Shown piece by piece: positions 4,859 through 5,095 of a stretch of DNA of 5,095 nucleotides (position 1 is its first letter; each line of letters begins with the position of its first letter). The notes under the pieces are model-generated. The model saw nothing but the letters and a program-made list of their open reading frames with translations, did no database searches and was not told where the DNA came from. The DNA is from Candidatus Aenigmatarchaeota archaeon (GTDB taxonomy: Archaea; Aenigmatarchaeota; Aenigmatarchaeia; Aenigmatarchaeales; Aenigmatarchaeaceae): the NCBI GenBank assembly GCA_017608545.1, contig JAFCFQ010000033.1, positions 1 to 5,095 of the forward strand, read 5' to 3'. The position numbers and the translations under genes are program-made.

Positions 4859-5095
4859 ATGAAGTTTTTTTGGATATTAATGTTAATAACAGCAATAGCC
4901 ATTTCTTTAAACTTAATATTTTCTAAATACCTTGAAATCACAATAATACTGTTGATAATAAATTTTATAGTATTATGGACATATGTAGAGATAGAAAGGA
5001 AAGAAAATGAAAAAAGTGTTTTATTAGAAAAAGTCGAAAAACTCGAGAGATTAATGTCTGATTTATTTGAGAAAGTAACAAAAGGGTTTTCAAAC
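4859..5095 (+). CDS. Small two-helix membrane protein with charged C-terminal segment, incomplete at right edge
   Basis: An open frame starts at ATG 4859, 27 bases after the Nudix stop, and runs 79 codons to the window edge without a stop. The product begins MKFFWILMLITAIAISLNLI, giving a first hydrophobic helix at about 3-21. A short KYLE turn follows, then a second helix at about 25-43 (ITIILLIINFIVLWTYV). From residue 44 the chain is highly charged (EIERKENEKSVLLEKVEKLERLM), with leucines and valines spaced as in a coiled coil up to about 70. The likely topology is a membrane hairpin with both ends on the same side, probably cytoplasmic given the charged tail. I do not recognise the family. 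Reading-frame length and coherent helix pattern support a real gene; its C-terminus, and any domain there, lies beyond the window. Confidence 0.65.
   Translation, partial: MKFFWILMLITAIAISLNLIFSKYLEITIILLIINFIVLWTYVEIERKENEKSVLLEKVEKLERLMSDLFEKVTKGFSN

Overview
This is an archaeal window, AT-rich by eye, with ATA and AGA favoured as Ile and Arg codons. The evidence is the gene order secE (Sss1/Sec61-gamma type), spt5, rpl11, which is typical of archaea, together with PurP, an enzyme of archaeal purine synthesis. Three apparent promoters show TTTAAA or TATA boxes about 24-33 bases upstream of the start codon and no Shine-Dalgarno sequence, which suits archaeal short-leader or leaderless transcription. 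The divergent L11 N-terminus and the AT-richness are compatible with a DPANN-type lineage, but that is a weak inference.

Layout. Positions 1-1075 (+) hold the end of secE, then spt5, then rpl11, packed with no gaps or a 4-base overlap: a translocation, transcription elongation and ribosome operon. The usual archaeal continuation (L1, L10, L12) is absent. rpl11 instead collides tail to tail with a purine cassette on the minus strand, the two stop codons overlapping in a 7-base region. Positions 1069-4204 (-) are read in the order purP paralog, purC-like, purP. The spacing is tight: a 12-base gap filled by a strong Shine-Dalgarno, then a 17-base overlap. Positions 4205-4309 are a compact divergent promoter region with two TTTAAA boxes placed almost symmetrically around an inverted repeat. 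Positions 4310-4831 (+) encode a Nudix hydrolase. From 4859 to the right edge runs an incomplete ORF for a small two-helix membrane protein with a charged, probably coiled-coil tail.

How the genes work together. PurC joins aspartate to CAIR to give SAICAR. PurP formylates AICAR to FAICAR with formate and ATP. The lyase PurB, which acts between them, is not in the window. The first gene of the cassette is a second PurP-family protein that lacks the glycine-rich loop and the GTN motif of the downstream PurP, so it probably has a different function. The PurC-like protein keeps the family frame but is degenerate at several signature positions. Either this is a divergent piece of ordinary de novo purine synthesis, or it is a three-ligase cassette acting on a related imidazole or purine ribotide. 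The sequence alone does not decide. The shared promoter region suggests that the Nudix gene may be co-regulated with the cassette.

The only intergenic stretch over 100 bases is 4205-4309. No tRNA, rRNA, CRISPR array or mobile element was seen.
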